From Comamonas testosteroni (GTDB taxonomy: Bacteria; Pseudomonadota; Gammaproteobacteria; Burkholderiales; Burkholderiaceae_C), in contig NZ_AWOR01000068.1 in assembly GCF_000761245.1 (NCBI RefSeq), positions 186,001 to 250,000 of the forward strand: 64,000 nucleotides of DNA, in the 5' to 3' direction. The notes under the pieces are model-generated. The model was given only the letters and a program-made list of their open reading frames with translations, was not told the DNA's origin and did no database searches. The position numbers were made by a program, and so were the translations under genes. Of the stretch, positions 8,681 through 16,851 are shown one piece after another; positions within the stretch are counted from its first letter, which is position 1, and the number at the start of each line of letters is the position of its first letter.

Positions 8681-9464
8681 TCGCGCTCAGTTCCTCGTGG
8701 TGAGCGGCCTCGCCCTGCTTCCAGTAGGACGCAATCCGCATGCGCTTGGGATTGGCACCGGGCTTGGCCAGAATGCGCTTGCGCAGATCGGCCATGGCAC
8801 GATTCTCGCCAGCCGCCCAGACAAAGCCCTCGCCTTCGGGCAGCTCCAGGGCATCGACGGCAGCGGCCAGGGACGGCACCCACTGCAGATCCAGCTGCGC
8901 AGCACTGCTCCAGCGGCGCTGGTCTGCCGGATTGGCGATCTGCACCCGCACGATGGCGCGGCTGCCGGCCGGCAGTTCCGCCAGACGGCGCTCCATGGCG
9001 GGCATGGCGCTTTCATCGCCCAGCAGCACATGCCAGTCCAGATCGGCGGGCACGACCAGGCTGCCGCGCGGGCCGGCCAGACCCAGCCACTGACCAATGG
9101 GTGCCGTGCGCGCCCATTCCACGGCCGGGCCCGAGCCATGCTCGGCGAACTCCAGCTGCAGCGTGTTGCGGGCGGCGTCATAGTTCAGAGGCGTGTAGTC
9201 GCGCATGGTGGGGCGCTCGCCGTCGATATGGGGGCGACCGTCGACCATCTGCGGCAGATTGGGCCTGTCCATCCCGGCCTGGGGCAGGATGAGCTTGGTA
9301 TGGTCGTCAAAGCCCGCGCTGACAAAGCCTGCCAGGCCGGGGCCGCCCACGGTCAGGCGGATAAAGCCGGGGCTGAGCTGCTCGCGCGCCAGCAACTGCA
9401 CATGGCGTGAGCGGAATTCGTGGCGTACACGCTGCATGATGGACACTGTCTCGGTGTTGGACAT
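8673..9464 (-). CDS. siderophore-interacting protein (FAD/NAD(P)H ferric-siderophore reductase family)
   Basis: A predicted cytoplasmic flavin-dependent reductase that releases iron from internalised siderophores. About 263 residues with an N-terminal FAD-binding barrel containing TMRDYTPL (the flavin-binding RxYTxR-like position) and a C-terminal NAD(P)H domain with LLGDESAMPA and WAAGENRAM, both typical of the ViuB/SIP family. In-frame ATGs also occur at 9473 and 9491; the latter would start inside an operator-like repeat, so 9464 is preferred. It is divergent from a MarR gene and heads a two-gene operon with the DUF2798 protein. Confidence 0.85.
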   Translation of the reverse strand: MSNTETVSIMQRVRHEFRSRHVQLLAREQLSPGFIRLTVGGPGLAGFVSAGFDDHTKLILPQAGMDRPNLPQMVDGRPHIDGERPTMRDYTPLNYDAARNTLQLEFAEHGSGPAVEWARTAPIGQWLGLAGPRGSLVVPADLDWHVLLGDESAMPAMERRLAELPAGSRAIVRVQIANPADQRRWSSAAQLDLQWVPSLAAAVDALELPEGEGFVWAAGENRAMADLRKRILAKPGANPKRMRIASYWKQGEAAHHEELSAND

Positions 9465-9476
9465 GATTTTCATTAA

Positions 9477-9491
9477 GTTGATAAAGTCCAC
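9477..9491. promoter_or_regulatory. second, imperfect MarR-operator-like site
   Basis: GTTGATAAAGTCCAC matches 12 of 15 positions of the perfect palindrome 32 bp away (centre to centre), about three helical turns, which fits a pair of sites for the neighbouring MarR protein. Confidence 0.55.
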
Positions 9492-9508
9492 GAAATATCC
9501 ATTAATAA

Positions 9509-9523
9509 GTTGACTAAGTCAAC
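9509..9523. promoter_or_regulatory. perfect palindrome, probable MarR operator
   Basis: GTTGACT-A-AGTCAAC is a perfect 7-bp inverted repeat with a one-base centre. It sits 17 bases before the marR start codon, between the divergent marR and siderophore-interacting genes, where an autoregulated MarR operator is expected. Confidence 0.7.
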
Positions 9524-9540
9524 AAACAACCTTTCCCACC

Positions 9541-9984
9541 ATGAGTTCATCCATCGCTGCCGAAGTGTTCGAGGTGCTGCACGATCTGCTGCACCTGTTT
9601 CGCGCGCGCCTGCTTGAGTCGCTTGAAGCGGTACAACCGGGGCTGACCTTCAACGAATTCCGCATCCTCATGCACACCGGTCGCCACCCCGGCATCACGC
9701 AAAAGGAGCTGGTCGAGCACAGCCACACCGACAAGGCCCAGATGGCGCGCACCCTGGCCCAGTTGCAGGACAAGGGCTGGCTGGAGCGCTCGGCCAGCGA
9801 AGCCGACAAGCGCGTGCGCTGCCTGCAGCTCAGCGCCCAGGGACAGCAGCTGTTCGATCAGCTCAGACACCGGCGCGAGCAGATAGCCACCGAGCTGCTC
9901 AGCGACTTTCCCCAAGCCCAGCAGGGCTTGCTGCACGAGCTGCTGCTGCAGGCCAGGGACAGCGCCCAGGCTACGCGACCATAA
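9541..9984 (+). CDS. MarR-family transcriptional regulator
   Basis: A 147-residue winged-helix repressor. The recognition region reads ITQKELVEHSHTDKAQMARTLAQLQDKGWLER (residues ~51-82), followed by the wing with DKRVRCLQLS, as in MarR proteins. It is divergent from the siderophore-interacting reductase, and the 76-base gap holds two matching palindromes, so it likely represses itself and that operon. The ligand is unknown; no Cys-based redox switch is apparent in the DNA-binding part. Confidence 0.85.
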   Translation: MSSSIAAEVFEVLHDLLHLFRARLLESLEAVQPGLTFNEFRILMHTGRHPGITQKELVEHSHTDKAQMARTLAQLQDKGWLERSASEADKRVRCLQLSAQGQQLFDQLRHRREQIATELLSDFPQAQQGLLHELLLQARDSAQATRP

Positions 9985-9997
9985 AGACTCTCAAAAA

Positions 9998-10077
9998 AGA
10001 AGCAGGCAGCGCATGTTGTTCGGTGATTTCAATGCTCTATCGCTTTGAAATGCAGATATGAAGGGCGATAGACGCTC
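9998..10077 (+). repeat. 80-bp dispersed imperfect palindrome, copy at 10.0 kb
   Basis: Lies 14 bases after the marR stop. It shares length and spacing with the copies at 14195 and 33114: an AGC near the left end, GCGC at positions 12-15, TGATTTCA at 27-34, TTTGAA at 47-52, TGAA at 62-65, and GCG followed by GCTC at the right end. The rest of the 9985-10323 gap holds a palindrome and the Fur-like site. Confidence 0.65.
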
Positions 10078-10153
10078 TCATATTCGAAGTGAAGCGAGCG
10101 CCCGCCTATCCCGACCATGTTGCCATGCAACAACGTCAGACATGATTCTCCGT

Positions 10154-10170
10154 AAACTTTCGCAAAGTTT
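10154..10170. promoter_or_regulatory. 17-bp perfect palindrome upstream of the Fiu-like receptor
   Basis: AAACTTT-CGC-AAAGTTT, a perfect 7-bp inverted repeat with a three-base spacer, ends five bases before the Fur-box-like sequence. It could be a second regulator's operator or part of the promoter. Confidence 0.5.
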
Positions 10171-10174
10171 TATT

Positions 10175-10190
10175 AAGAATCATTATCATC
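10175..10190 (+). promoter_or_regulatory. Fur-box-like site
   Basis: AAGAATCATTATCATC resembles the right part of the Fur consensus (AATCATTATC is intact). Its place ahead of a TonB siderophore-receptor gene supports iron repression by Fur. Confidence 0.6.
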
Positions 10191-10323
10191 TGCTGCATTC
10201 GTACCCGAGTACGCTTTAGCCAGCCAGGACTTCGCCCGGACGCCACCCTCGTCCGCGGTCGCATCACAAGTGCAGACAGCCCGTACCAGCCAGCCAACTG
10301 TCTTCACTCCCAGTCCTTTCAAC

Positions 10324-12639
10324 ATGGCTCAATCCAACATCTATATCCAAAGCCGCAAGCATTCTGCGGGCCGCTTGCCCTCCTCCGCCGGTCTGCTCGC
10401 CTGCGCCACCGTGCTGGCCGGTGCCACGCTGGCACTGCCGGCACAGGCCCAGTCCGCCGAAACCACGCTCAAGGAAGTCAAGGTGGAAGGCAACGCCGAC
10501 ACCGGCTACACGCCCGGCCAGCTGTCCTCGCCCAAGTTCACCCAGCCGCTGGTCAACACCACGCAGACCGTCAACATCATCAAGGAGCAGCTGCTGCAGG
10601 AGCAAGGCGCGACCACGCTGACCGAGGCGCTGCGCAATGTGCCCGGCGCCGGCACCTTCTACGCGGGCGAGAACGGCAACACCAGCACGGGCGATGCCGT
10701 CTATATGCGTGGCTTCGACAGCTCCAGCAGCATCTATGTGGACGGCGTGCGCGACATCGGCTCGATCTCGCGCGATATGTTCAATATCGACCAGGTCGAG
10801 GTCACCAAGGGCCCGGCCGGCACGGACTACGGCCGCAGCGCGCCCACGGGTGCCATCAACCTGGTGAGCAAGCAGGCCAATCTGAACAACAGCTTCGGCG
10901 GCTCCCTGGGCCTGGGCTCGGCCAGCTACAAGCGCGCCAGCATCGACCTGAATCGCGTCATCAATGCCGAGACCGGCACGGCCGTGCGCCTGAATGCCAT
11001 GGCACAGGACGCCAATGTGGCGGGCCGCAACGGCATCGAGAACAACCGCTGGGGCATTGCGCCCTCGTTTGCCTTCGGCCTGAACTCGCCCACCCGCGTG
11101 TTCGTGAACCTGCTGCACATCAAGCAGAGCAATGTGCCCGACGGCGGCGTGCTGACCATGGGCCTGCCCGGCTACACCTCGCCGGACCCCGCCAAGCGCG
11201 GCTATCTGAGCGGCGCGGCGCGCGTCAACAGCAAGAACTTCTACGGCACGGCTTCCGATCACGACGATGTGACGGCCACCATGGCCACGCTGAAGGTGGG
11301 GCATGACTTCTCCGCCACCACCAAGCTGCGCAACACCACGCGCTGGGGCGAGACCAAGCAGGACTATCTGCTGACCGCCTTCATGGCAGGCAGCACCCAG
11401 CTGATCACGCCCAATGCCAACGACCCGTCCACCTGGACCATGTCGCGCAACATCAATACCAAGGATCAGGTCAACCGCATCCTGACCAACCAGACCAATC
11501 TGAGCACCAGCCTTGTCGCCGGCAGCGTGCAGCATGATCTGAGCCTGGGGCTGGAGCTGACACGCGAGGAACAGACCAATTACGGCCTGGCCACCAAGGG
11601 CACGGTGCCCGCGGTCAGCGTCTACAACCCGGACTCCAGCATCTTGCTGCCCGACTACCAGCGCAACGGCGCCGACAGCAAGGGCAAGACCGACACCGTG
11701 GCGCTGTATGCCTTCGACACGCTGAAGTTCAACGACCAGTGGCAGGCCAACCTGGGCCTGCGCCTGGACCGCTACAAGACCTCGTACAACGCCATGGCGG
11801 CCTGCACGGCCACATCGACCACCCAGCCCTGCGGCAGCAACCCCGTGGGCACCGTGGTGCCCACCACATCGGACGGCCTGAGCAAGTCCGGCACCTTGCT
11901 GAGCTGGAAGGCCGGCGTGCTCTACAAGCCCGCGCCCAATGGCAGCGTCTACCTGAACTACGCGCTCTCGCAGCAGCCGCCGGGCGGCAGCAACTTTGCA
12001 CTGTCGGCCGCCGTGAACAATGCCGCCAACCCCAATATGGACCCGCAAAAGGCCAAGACGCTGGAGCTGGGCAGCAAATGGGAGCTGGCGGAAAAGAACC
12101 TGATGCTCAGCGGCGCGCTGTTCCGCACCGAGGTCACCAATGAGATCGTCACCAACTCCGACGGCACCGTGGGCCAGACCGGCAAGAAGATCGTGCAGGG
12201 CCTGGAGCTGGGCGTGATCGGCCAGATCAACAAGGCCTGGGGCGTGAGCGCGGGCTACACCGTGCAGAACACCAAAGTCGACACCGGCGCCCTGGTGGCA
12301 GCCGACGCCAGCAACGGCCTGACCTATACGCCCAAGAATGCCTTCAGCCTGTGGAGCACCTATCAGCTGCCCTTCGGCCTGACGATTGGCGGCGGCGCGC
12401 GCTATGCGGGCGGCCTCAAGCGCGGCACCGACGGTGCCGTGGGCACGCCCAACCACACAGACTCCTACTGGGTGTTTGACGCCATGGCCAGCTACCGCGT
12501 GAACAAGAATCTGGACATCCAGCTCAATGTCTTCAATCTGTTCGACAAGGACTATGTGGCGGCCATCAACAAGAGCGGCTACCGCTACTTCCCCGGCATT
12601 GCACGCTCGGCCCGTCTGACGGCAAACTTCAAGTTTTAA
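10324..12639 (+). CDS. TonB-dependent catecholate siderophore receptor (Fiu-like)
   Basis: An outer-membrane receptor that imports ferric siderophores with TonB energy. About 771 residues: a signal peptide cut near LPAQAQ, a plug domain with YMRGFDSSSSIYVDGVRD, VTKGPAGTDYGRS and PTGAINLVSKQ, and a 22-strand barrel ending in Phe (ANFKF). These plug motifs resemble the Fiu/PiuA group, which takes monomeric catechols. A GTG start at 10270 is in frame but leaves a long leader before the signal peptide; ATG 10324 is preferred. It is followed by piuC, the usual companion of such receptors. The exact ligand is not shown by sequence. Confidence 0.9.
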   Translation: MAQSNIYIQSRKHSAGRLPSSAGLLACATVLAGATLALPAQAQSAETTLKEVKVEGNADTGYTPGQLSSPKFTQPLVNTTQTVNIIKEQLLQEQGATTLTEALRNVPGAGTFYAGENGNTSTGDAVYMRGFDSSSSIYVDGVRDIGSISRDMFNIDQVEVTKGPAGTDYGRSAPTGAINLVSKQANLNNSFGGSLGLGSASYKRASIDLNRVINAETGTAVRLNAMAQDANVAGRNGIENNRWGIAPSFAFGLNSPTRVFVNLLHIKQSNVPDGGVLTMGLPGYTSPDPAKRGYLSGAARVNSKNFYGTASDHDDVTATMATLKVGHDFSATTKLRNTTRWGETKQDYLLTAFMAGSTQLITPNANDPSTWTMSRNINTKDQVNRILTNQTNLSTSLVAGSVQHDLSLGLELTREEQTNYGLATKGTVPAVSVYNPDSSILLPDYQRNGADSKGKTDTVALYAFDTLKFNDQWQANLGLRLDRYKTSYNAMAACTATSTTQPCGSNPVGTVVPTTSDGLSKSGTLLSWKAGVLYKPAPNGSVYLNYALSQQPPGGSNFALSAAVNNAANPNMDPQKAKTLELGSKWELAEKNLMLSGALFRTEVTNEIVTNSDGTVGQTGKKIVQGLELGVIGQINKAWGVSAGYTVQNTKVDTGALVAADASNGLTYTPKNAFSLWSTYQLPFGLTIGGGARYAGGLKRGTDGAVGTPNHTDSYWVFDAMASYRVNKNLDIQLNVFNLFDKDYVAAINKSGYRYFPGIARSARLTANFKF

Positions 12640-12648
12640 GAGGGAACA

Positions 12649-12751
12649 CCCCCTGCGCGACTGCGTCGCTTCCCCCTCTCTGGCGCTGAGCGCCGGAGGG
12701 GGACGACATCTTCGCTGCGGGGCGGCCCTTGCTTGATGTCTCTGGCTTGGG
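12649..12751 (+). repeat. GC-rich dispersed intergenic repeat, copy 1
   Basis: About 103 bp between the receptor gene and piuC. It shares with the segment at 48592-48690 the ordered blocks CCCCCTG, CGCTTCCC or GGCTTCCC, CCGGAGGGGGACGAC, GGGCGGCCC and GTCTCT..GCTTGGG. Blocks rich in C and then in G can fold back on each other. No ORF of its own. Confidence 0.8.
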
Positions 12752-12790
12752 CCATGCCAGCTTGAAGGCTACGCCTTATGTTTACGCTTT

Positions 12791-12813
12791 CAGCCCCGCG
12801 CCTGCGGGGCTTT
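12791..12813 (+). terminator. stem-loop before piuC
   Basis: AGCCCCGC / GCGGGGCT with a GCCT loop, followed by only TTT. Probably a weak terminator for the receptor transcript or an attenuating hairpin just upstream of piuC. Confidence 0.55.
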
Positions 12814-12835
12814 CCCGTCCGAGGAAATTCAAAAA

Positions 12836-13516
12836 ATGATGCTGCACATCCCCAATGTCCTGAGCCGCGAGCAGGTCGCCAGCATGCGTGCCGCCATCGA
12901 TGCCGCCGACTGGGTCGACGGCCGCGCCACCGTGGGCAGCCAGGGCGCCCAGGTCAAGCGCAACCGGCAGCTGCCCGAGCACTCGCCCGTGGCGCGGGAA
13001 CAGGGCAGCATCATCTTGCAGGCGCTGGAAGCCAGCCCGCTGTTCTTCAGCGCTGCCTTGCCCGCGCGCACCATGCCGCCGCTGTTCAACCGCTACAGCG
13101 ACAGCGAGACCTACGGCCTGCATGTGGACGGCGCGGCACGCCGCGTCGCGGGCTCCGAGCAGTGGCTGCGCACCGATGTGTCCTGCACGCTGTTTCTCTG
13201 CGAGCCCGAGGACTACGAGGGCGGCGAGCTGGTCGTGGTCGACACCTACGGCACGCACGAGGTCAAGCTGCCTGCAGGCGATCTCATCCTCTACCCCTCC
13301 ACCAGCCTGCACCGGGTCGAGCCCGTCACGCGCGGCGAGCGGGTCTGCTCCTTCTTCTGGGCCCAGAGCATGGTGCGTGACGATGCACGCCGGGCCATGC
13401 TGTTCGAGATGGATCAGGCCATCACCGGCCTGCGCGGAAAACTCGGCGAAACCGAGGAGACCGTCAGCCTGACCGGCCACTATCACAACCTGCTGCGCAT
13501 GTGGGCCGAGACCTGA
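12836..13516 (+). CDS. piuC: PKHD-type Fe(II)/2-oxoglutarate hydroxylase PiuC
   Basis: A 226-residue Fe(II)- and 2-oxoglutarate-dependent dioxygenase of the PiuC/YbiX family, usually found next to Fiu/PiuA-type siderophore receptors; its substrate is not established. The iron ligands are visible as His96 and Asp98 in YGLHVDG and His159 in SLHRVEPV, with Arg169 ten residues later for 2-oxoglutarate. The start is an ATG-ATG pair behind GAGGAA at 12821-12826. Being directly downstream of the receptor, it belongs to the same iron-uptake unit, although a hairpin and a dispersed repeat separate them. Confidence 0.9.
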   Translation: MMLHIPNVLSREQVASMRAAIDAADWVDGRATVGSQGAQVKRNRQLPEHSPVAREQGSIILQALEASPLFFSAALPARTMPPLFNRYSDSETYGLHVDGAARRVAGSEQWLRTDVSCTLFLCEPEDYEGGELVVVDTYGTHEVKLPAGDLILYPSTSLHRVEPVTRGERVCSFFWAQSMVRDDARRAMLFEMDQAITGLRGKLGETEETVSLTGHYHNLLRMWAET

Positions 13517-13531
13517 GGCCCGCTGGAACGC

Positions 13532-14104
13532 TCAGGGCCGGTGCTTCTCGGCGCAGCCGACCAGATGGTTGTGCATGCTGCTCATGCACTGGTACATATC
13601 GCGCGAGCGTCCCGTGGCGGCCTTGCAGTCGCTGACCGTGGCCTGCGAGCGCAGCTTCACGAAGTTGCCCGCCGAGCTGTCGTACTGGGCCTGGGTGATA
13701 TAGCCGCCCCTGAGGTTTTTCTGGCCGTTTTCCAGCATGGTCTCGATCTGGCTGCGAATGTTGTCGACTGCCAGCGCGCAGTTCAGCGCCACCTCCTTGC
13801 CGTCGACCTTTCTCAGGCCCTGGGCCAGACCATCGGCCATTTCCTGAGCGCCCTTGGGCAGCTTCCTGGTGCCGTCGGGATTGCGTGCCTCGGCTCCCTC
13901 GCCAAAGCGCCCCGCGCCCGCGCCCGAGCTGCCATTGGGCGAGACCTTGACCTGCGACGCATCCGCCTGCTGCGGCGGCAGTTGCGATCCGTAATGCGTC
14001 TGCCCCTGCGCATCCACCCATTTGTAGACGGGCTGCGCCATCAGGGCACCGACCCAGACCAGCCCCAGCGTGGCGATAAGCACGCGGCCTCTTGCTGCTG
14101 ACAT
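13532..14104 (-). CDS. exported DUF4124 protein
   Basis: A 190-residue exported protein. After a signal peptide (cleavage near GALMAQP) comes the DUF4124 motif YKWVDAQGQTHYGS, a short domain common at the N-terminus of beta- and gamma-proteobacterial envelope proteins of unknown role. The C-terminal part is helical with three cysteines (NCAL, SDCKA, MYQCM) and another near the end, suggesting disulfides. The ATG at 14104 is preceded by GGGAGAAAG; a longer frame begins at 14155 but lacks a signal peptide. It is convergent with piuC. Confidence 0.7.
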   Translation of the reverse strand: MSAARGRVLIATLGLVWVGALMAQPVYKWVDAQGQTHYGSQLPPQQADASQVKVSPNGSSGAGAGRFGEGAEARNPDGTRKLPKGAQEMADGLAQGLRKVDGKEVALNCALAVDNIRSQIETMLENGQKNLRGGYITQAQYDSSAGNFVKLRSQATVSDCKAATGRSRDMYQCMSSMHNHLVGCAEKHRP

Positions 14105-14194
14105 TGCGACTTTCTCCCTCACTCGGTATGGGTCTGCCATGTGCAGAACCGGCACTTGTAAAGAAGTGTAAACAATAATCAGGGATATGAAAAC

Positions 14195-14274
14195 AGGAGC
14201 TGCCTGCGCTTTTTCCTCATTGATTTCAGACCTAAAACAGTTTGAAACCGATGAGTGAACTGCGCTGACAGCTC
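14195..14274 (+). repeat. 80-bp dispersed imperfect palindrome, copy at 14.2 kb
   Basis: AGGAGCTG-N3-GCGC at the left is mirrored by GCGC-N4-AGCTCCT at the right. The central and right 54 bases align without gaps to the copy at 33140-33193 with 38 identities. It lies between the DUF4124 promoter region and the end of the second TonB receptor gene. Confidence 0.8.
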
Positions 14275-14313
14275 CTGATTCAGAAGCTCATGCCGCGGCT
14301 GAAGCGCTCAGCC

Positions 14314-16494
14314 TCAGAACTTCATGTTCGCCGTGATCCAGAAGGTGCGGCCGGCCTGCGTCACGCCCGACACCGAGGAGCCGCCCTGGAAATAGCTGTT
14401 CACCCAGGTCGGCGTGCCGTTGACGCTCACCTGCTGGTACTTGCGGAAATCCTTGTCGAACAGATTGAAGATGCTGGCGTTCAGGCTCAGGCTCTTGTTG
14501 ACCTGATAGCTGCCGCCCAGATGGAACAGCGCATAGCCCTTGATATCGCCCACGGCATCGAACACGGCCTTGTTGGCAGTGCTCAGATTGTCGTAGGAGC
14601 CGCTGAAGCGCGGGCTCTTGCTGCGGTACTCGCCGCGTGCCCACAGACGCCACTGGCTGCTCGGGGTCCAGTCCAGCTGGGCGCTGGCAATATGCTTGGC
14701 GGTGTTGGCCAGCTGACCGTTCTTGCGGCCTCCTTCGATCACCTCGCTGTTGGTCCAGGTGTAGCCGGCCTTGACCGCCCAGTCCTTGGCCAGCTGGGCG
14801 CGGCTGCTCAGCTCCAGACCCCAGGTCTTGGCCTTGTCCACATTGATGGAGTAATCGGCCGTGGGGTTGTAGGTGCAGCTGGAGATGGCCGCCGTGGTGC
14901 AGGAGCCGCCCGAGGCAATCTTGTCCTTGACATCGTTGTGGAAGAACGTGGCCGCGCTGGTCCAGCCTGCCTTGTTGTCGAACAGGGCCGACAGCTCCAC
15001 ATTGGTGCTGGTCTCGGGCTTGAGGTTGGGGTTGCCGATATTGATGTTCTGGCCCTGGCCGCTAATGCCGCTGACACCGTCGATCAGCTGATTCAGACGC
15101 GGCGCCTTGAAGCCCTGGCTCACGCCGCCCTTGAAGGTCCAGTTCGTCGTCGCATCCCAGACCAGATAGGCACGCGGGCTGAACTGGCCGCCAAAGGCGT
15201 CATGGTGGTCATAGCGGCCGCCCAGCGTGGCCGTCAGGCCCTGGCGCAGACGCCATTCGTCTTCCACGAACAGCGACCACATGGTCTGCTTGTGGCTTTG
15301 CGGCAGCAGCCCGTCCTTGAGCTTGGCATCCCAGAACTGGCCGCCTACGGTCAGCATATGGGCATCGCCCACAGGCGCCACCAGCTTGCTGTCCAGCACC
15401 AGATTGGTGGTCTTCAGCTCGCGATCGGCGCCAGCACGCGGGTCGCCCTTGGGCACCGACGCGCCGGGGATGGTGCGGCCAATGGTCTCGGTTTCGGTAT
15501 GCATCAGGCTGCTTTCCAGCGTGCCAAAGCCCAGACGGCTGGTATGACCGATGCTGACCTGATCGCGGTTGAAACGCAGCGCATCGCGATAACCGGGCTG
15601 CGAACCAGGCTTGGCAACCGCATCGCGATTGCCCAGACGGCCATCCTCGTTGTTGTACCAGGTGCGGCCCTGGTCCACGTCCAGCCAGATATCGTGATAG
15701 CGGTTGGGCGTCAGCGTCAGCTTGGCACCCAGGCTGTGCTGGCGGCTTTGCGCCGGCGCGGGGTTGCGTGAACCGGCGGGCTGTGCGGCGCCAGGGGCCA
15801 GCACCCAGTCCGAGGCATCTCGGTTGAAGGTGCTGCCACGCACGGCCAGGCCCAGCAGGTCCTGCTTGATGGGGCCGTTGATGTAGAAGCTGCTCCTGTA
15901 CTGGTTGCCCCATTCGCTGTCTTGCGGAATGCCGGCGCCCACGCTGACTTCGCCGCCCCACTCCTTGCTGACCTTGCGCGTGATGATGTTGATCACGCCG
16001 CCCATGGCGTCCGAGCCGTAGAGCGTGGACATGGGGCCGCGAATGACTTCGATACGCTCGATGGCCGACATGGGCGGCATGAAGCTGGTCAGCGCCGCAC
16101 CAAAGCCGTTGGGCGTGACGTCGCCCGCCACGTTCTGGCGGCGCCCGTCGATCAGGATCAGCGTGTAGTCGCTGGGCATGCCACGGATGCTGATATCGAG
16201 ACCGCCGGTCTTGCCGGTGCCGCCCATCACATCAATGCCTTCCACGCCCTGCAGAGCTTCGGCCAGATCGCGGAAGTTCTTGGTCTCAAGCTCCTGGCGC
16301 GTCACGACGGAGATGGAGGCCGGAGCATTTTTCAGCTCCTGCTCGAAGCCGGAGGCAGAGACCACTACCTCCTCCATGGTGGACTCCTTGGCTTGTGCAA
16401 AAGCATTGCCGGCGCATGCGGCGGCGGCGGCCAGGGCCAGTAGACGGGGTTGCCAGCGAATGTGGCGGGCACGGCTGAGAGCTGCGTTGGACAT
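14314..16494 (-). CDS. TonB-dependent receptor (CirA/FepA-like)
   Basis: An outer-membrane active-transport receptor of about 726 residues. The signal peptide ends near GNAFAQA. The TonB box is likely EEVVVSA. The plug carries ISIRGMPSDYTLILIDGRRQN, IEVIRGPMSTLYGSDAMGGVINIITRK, typical of the CirA/FepA/vitamin group, and the barrel ends in Phe (TANMKF). The ATG at 16494 follows AGGAG. It is the second siderophore-type receptor in this region. The substrate could be a catecholate, a colicin-type porin ligand or another metal chelate. The 357-base upstream gap holds a putative promoter and a perfect inverted repeat. Confidence 0.88.
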   Translation of the reverse strand: MSNAALSRARHIRWQPRLLALAAAAACAGNAFAQAKESTMEEVVVSASGFEQELKNAPASISVVTRQELETKNFRDLAEALQGVEGIDVMGGTGKTGGLDISIRGMPSDYTLILIDGRRQNVAGDVTPNGFGAALTSFMPPMSAIERIEVIRGPMSTLYGSDAMGGVINIITRKVSKEWGGEVSVGAGIPQDSEWGNQYRSSFYINGPIKQDLLGLAVRGSTFNRDASDWVLAPGAAQPAGSRNPAPAQSRQHSLGAKLTLTPNRYHDIWLDVDQGRTWYNNEDGRLGNRDAVAKPGSQPGYRDALRFNRDQVSIGHTSRLGFGTLESSLMHTETETIGRTIPGASVPKGDPRAGADRELKTTNLVLDSKLVAPVGDAHMLTVGGQFWDAKLKDGLLPQSHKQTMWSLFVEDEWRLRQGLTATLGGRYDHHDAFGGQFSPRAYLVWDATTNWTFKGGVSQGFKAPRLNQLIDGVSGISGQGQNINIGNPNLKPETSTNVELSALFDNKAGWTSAATFFHNDVKDKIASGGSCTTAAISSCTYNPTADYSINVDKAKTWGLELSSRAQLAKDWAVKAGYTWTNSEVIEGGRKNGQLANTAKHIASAQLDWTPSSQWRLWARGEYRSKSPRFSGSYDNLSTANKAVFDAVGDIKGYALFHLGGSYQVNKSLSLNASIFNLFDKDFRKYQQVSVNGTPTWVNSYFQGGSSVSGVTQAGRTFWITANMKF

Positions 16495-16639
16495 GATGAC
16501 TCCTCGGCCTGCCTCGGGCAGGTGGTTCACAGATACGGGTAGGAAGCGGCGGCCCGATGGGCCTTCTGGACAGCTGGCAGGCAGCTAAAGGGAGACAAAG
16601 CCGAGGTTGTATGTGACGTTATGGGCTCTGACGGTTGCA

Positions 16640-16667
16640 ATTATGTACTTTTGTAAACGCAAACCAG
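16640..16667 (-). promoter_or_regulatory. possible promoter of the CirA/FepA-like receptor
   Basis: Reading leftwards, CTGGTT (complement of 16662-16667) and CATAAT (16640-16645) are 16 bp apart. The sequence around the -35 (GAATGAGACTGGTTT) is a weak Fur-like match only. Confidence 0.35.
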
Positions 16668-16684
16668 TCTCATTCGCCATCTGT

Positions 16685-16705
16685 TTGTAGGTTATTTACC
16701 TACAA
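16685..16705. promoter_or_regulatory. perfect inverted repeat TTGTAGGT-N5-ACCTACAA
   Basis: Eight-base arms with a TATTT spacer, about 190 bp upstream of the receptor start and 20 bp beyond its putative -35. Its perfect symmetry and lack of a T-run point to a protein-binding operator rather than a terminator. Confidence 0.6.
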
Positions 16706-16772
16706 GGGACTTTGCATGCTATTTCACGCGCGCCTCGGCGCGGGTCTTGTCTGAGCACTTGAAGAGTTCAAT

Positions 16773-16807
16773 AAAAAAAGCGCTCTACACCTTTCGGGTA
16801 GAGCGCT
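16773..16807 (-). terminator. terminator of the lytic transglycosylase gene
   Basis: AGCGCTCTAC / GTAGAGCGCT stem; on the minus strand it is followed by a run of T. It lies 45 bases past the transglycosylase stop. Confidence 0.85.
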
Positions 16808-16851
16808 CTTCACTATCATTAAATGAGCGATCAGCTCATCGAGACACCTGC

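Noticed and set aside
10264-12456. 730-codon open frame antisense to the Fiu-like receptor
   Set aside because: Low-complexity Gly/Ala/His composition and no recognisable fold; a shadow of the receptor gene.
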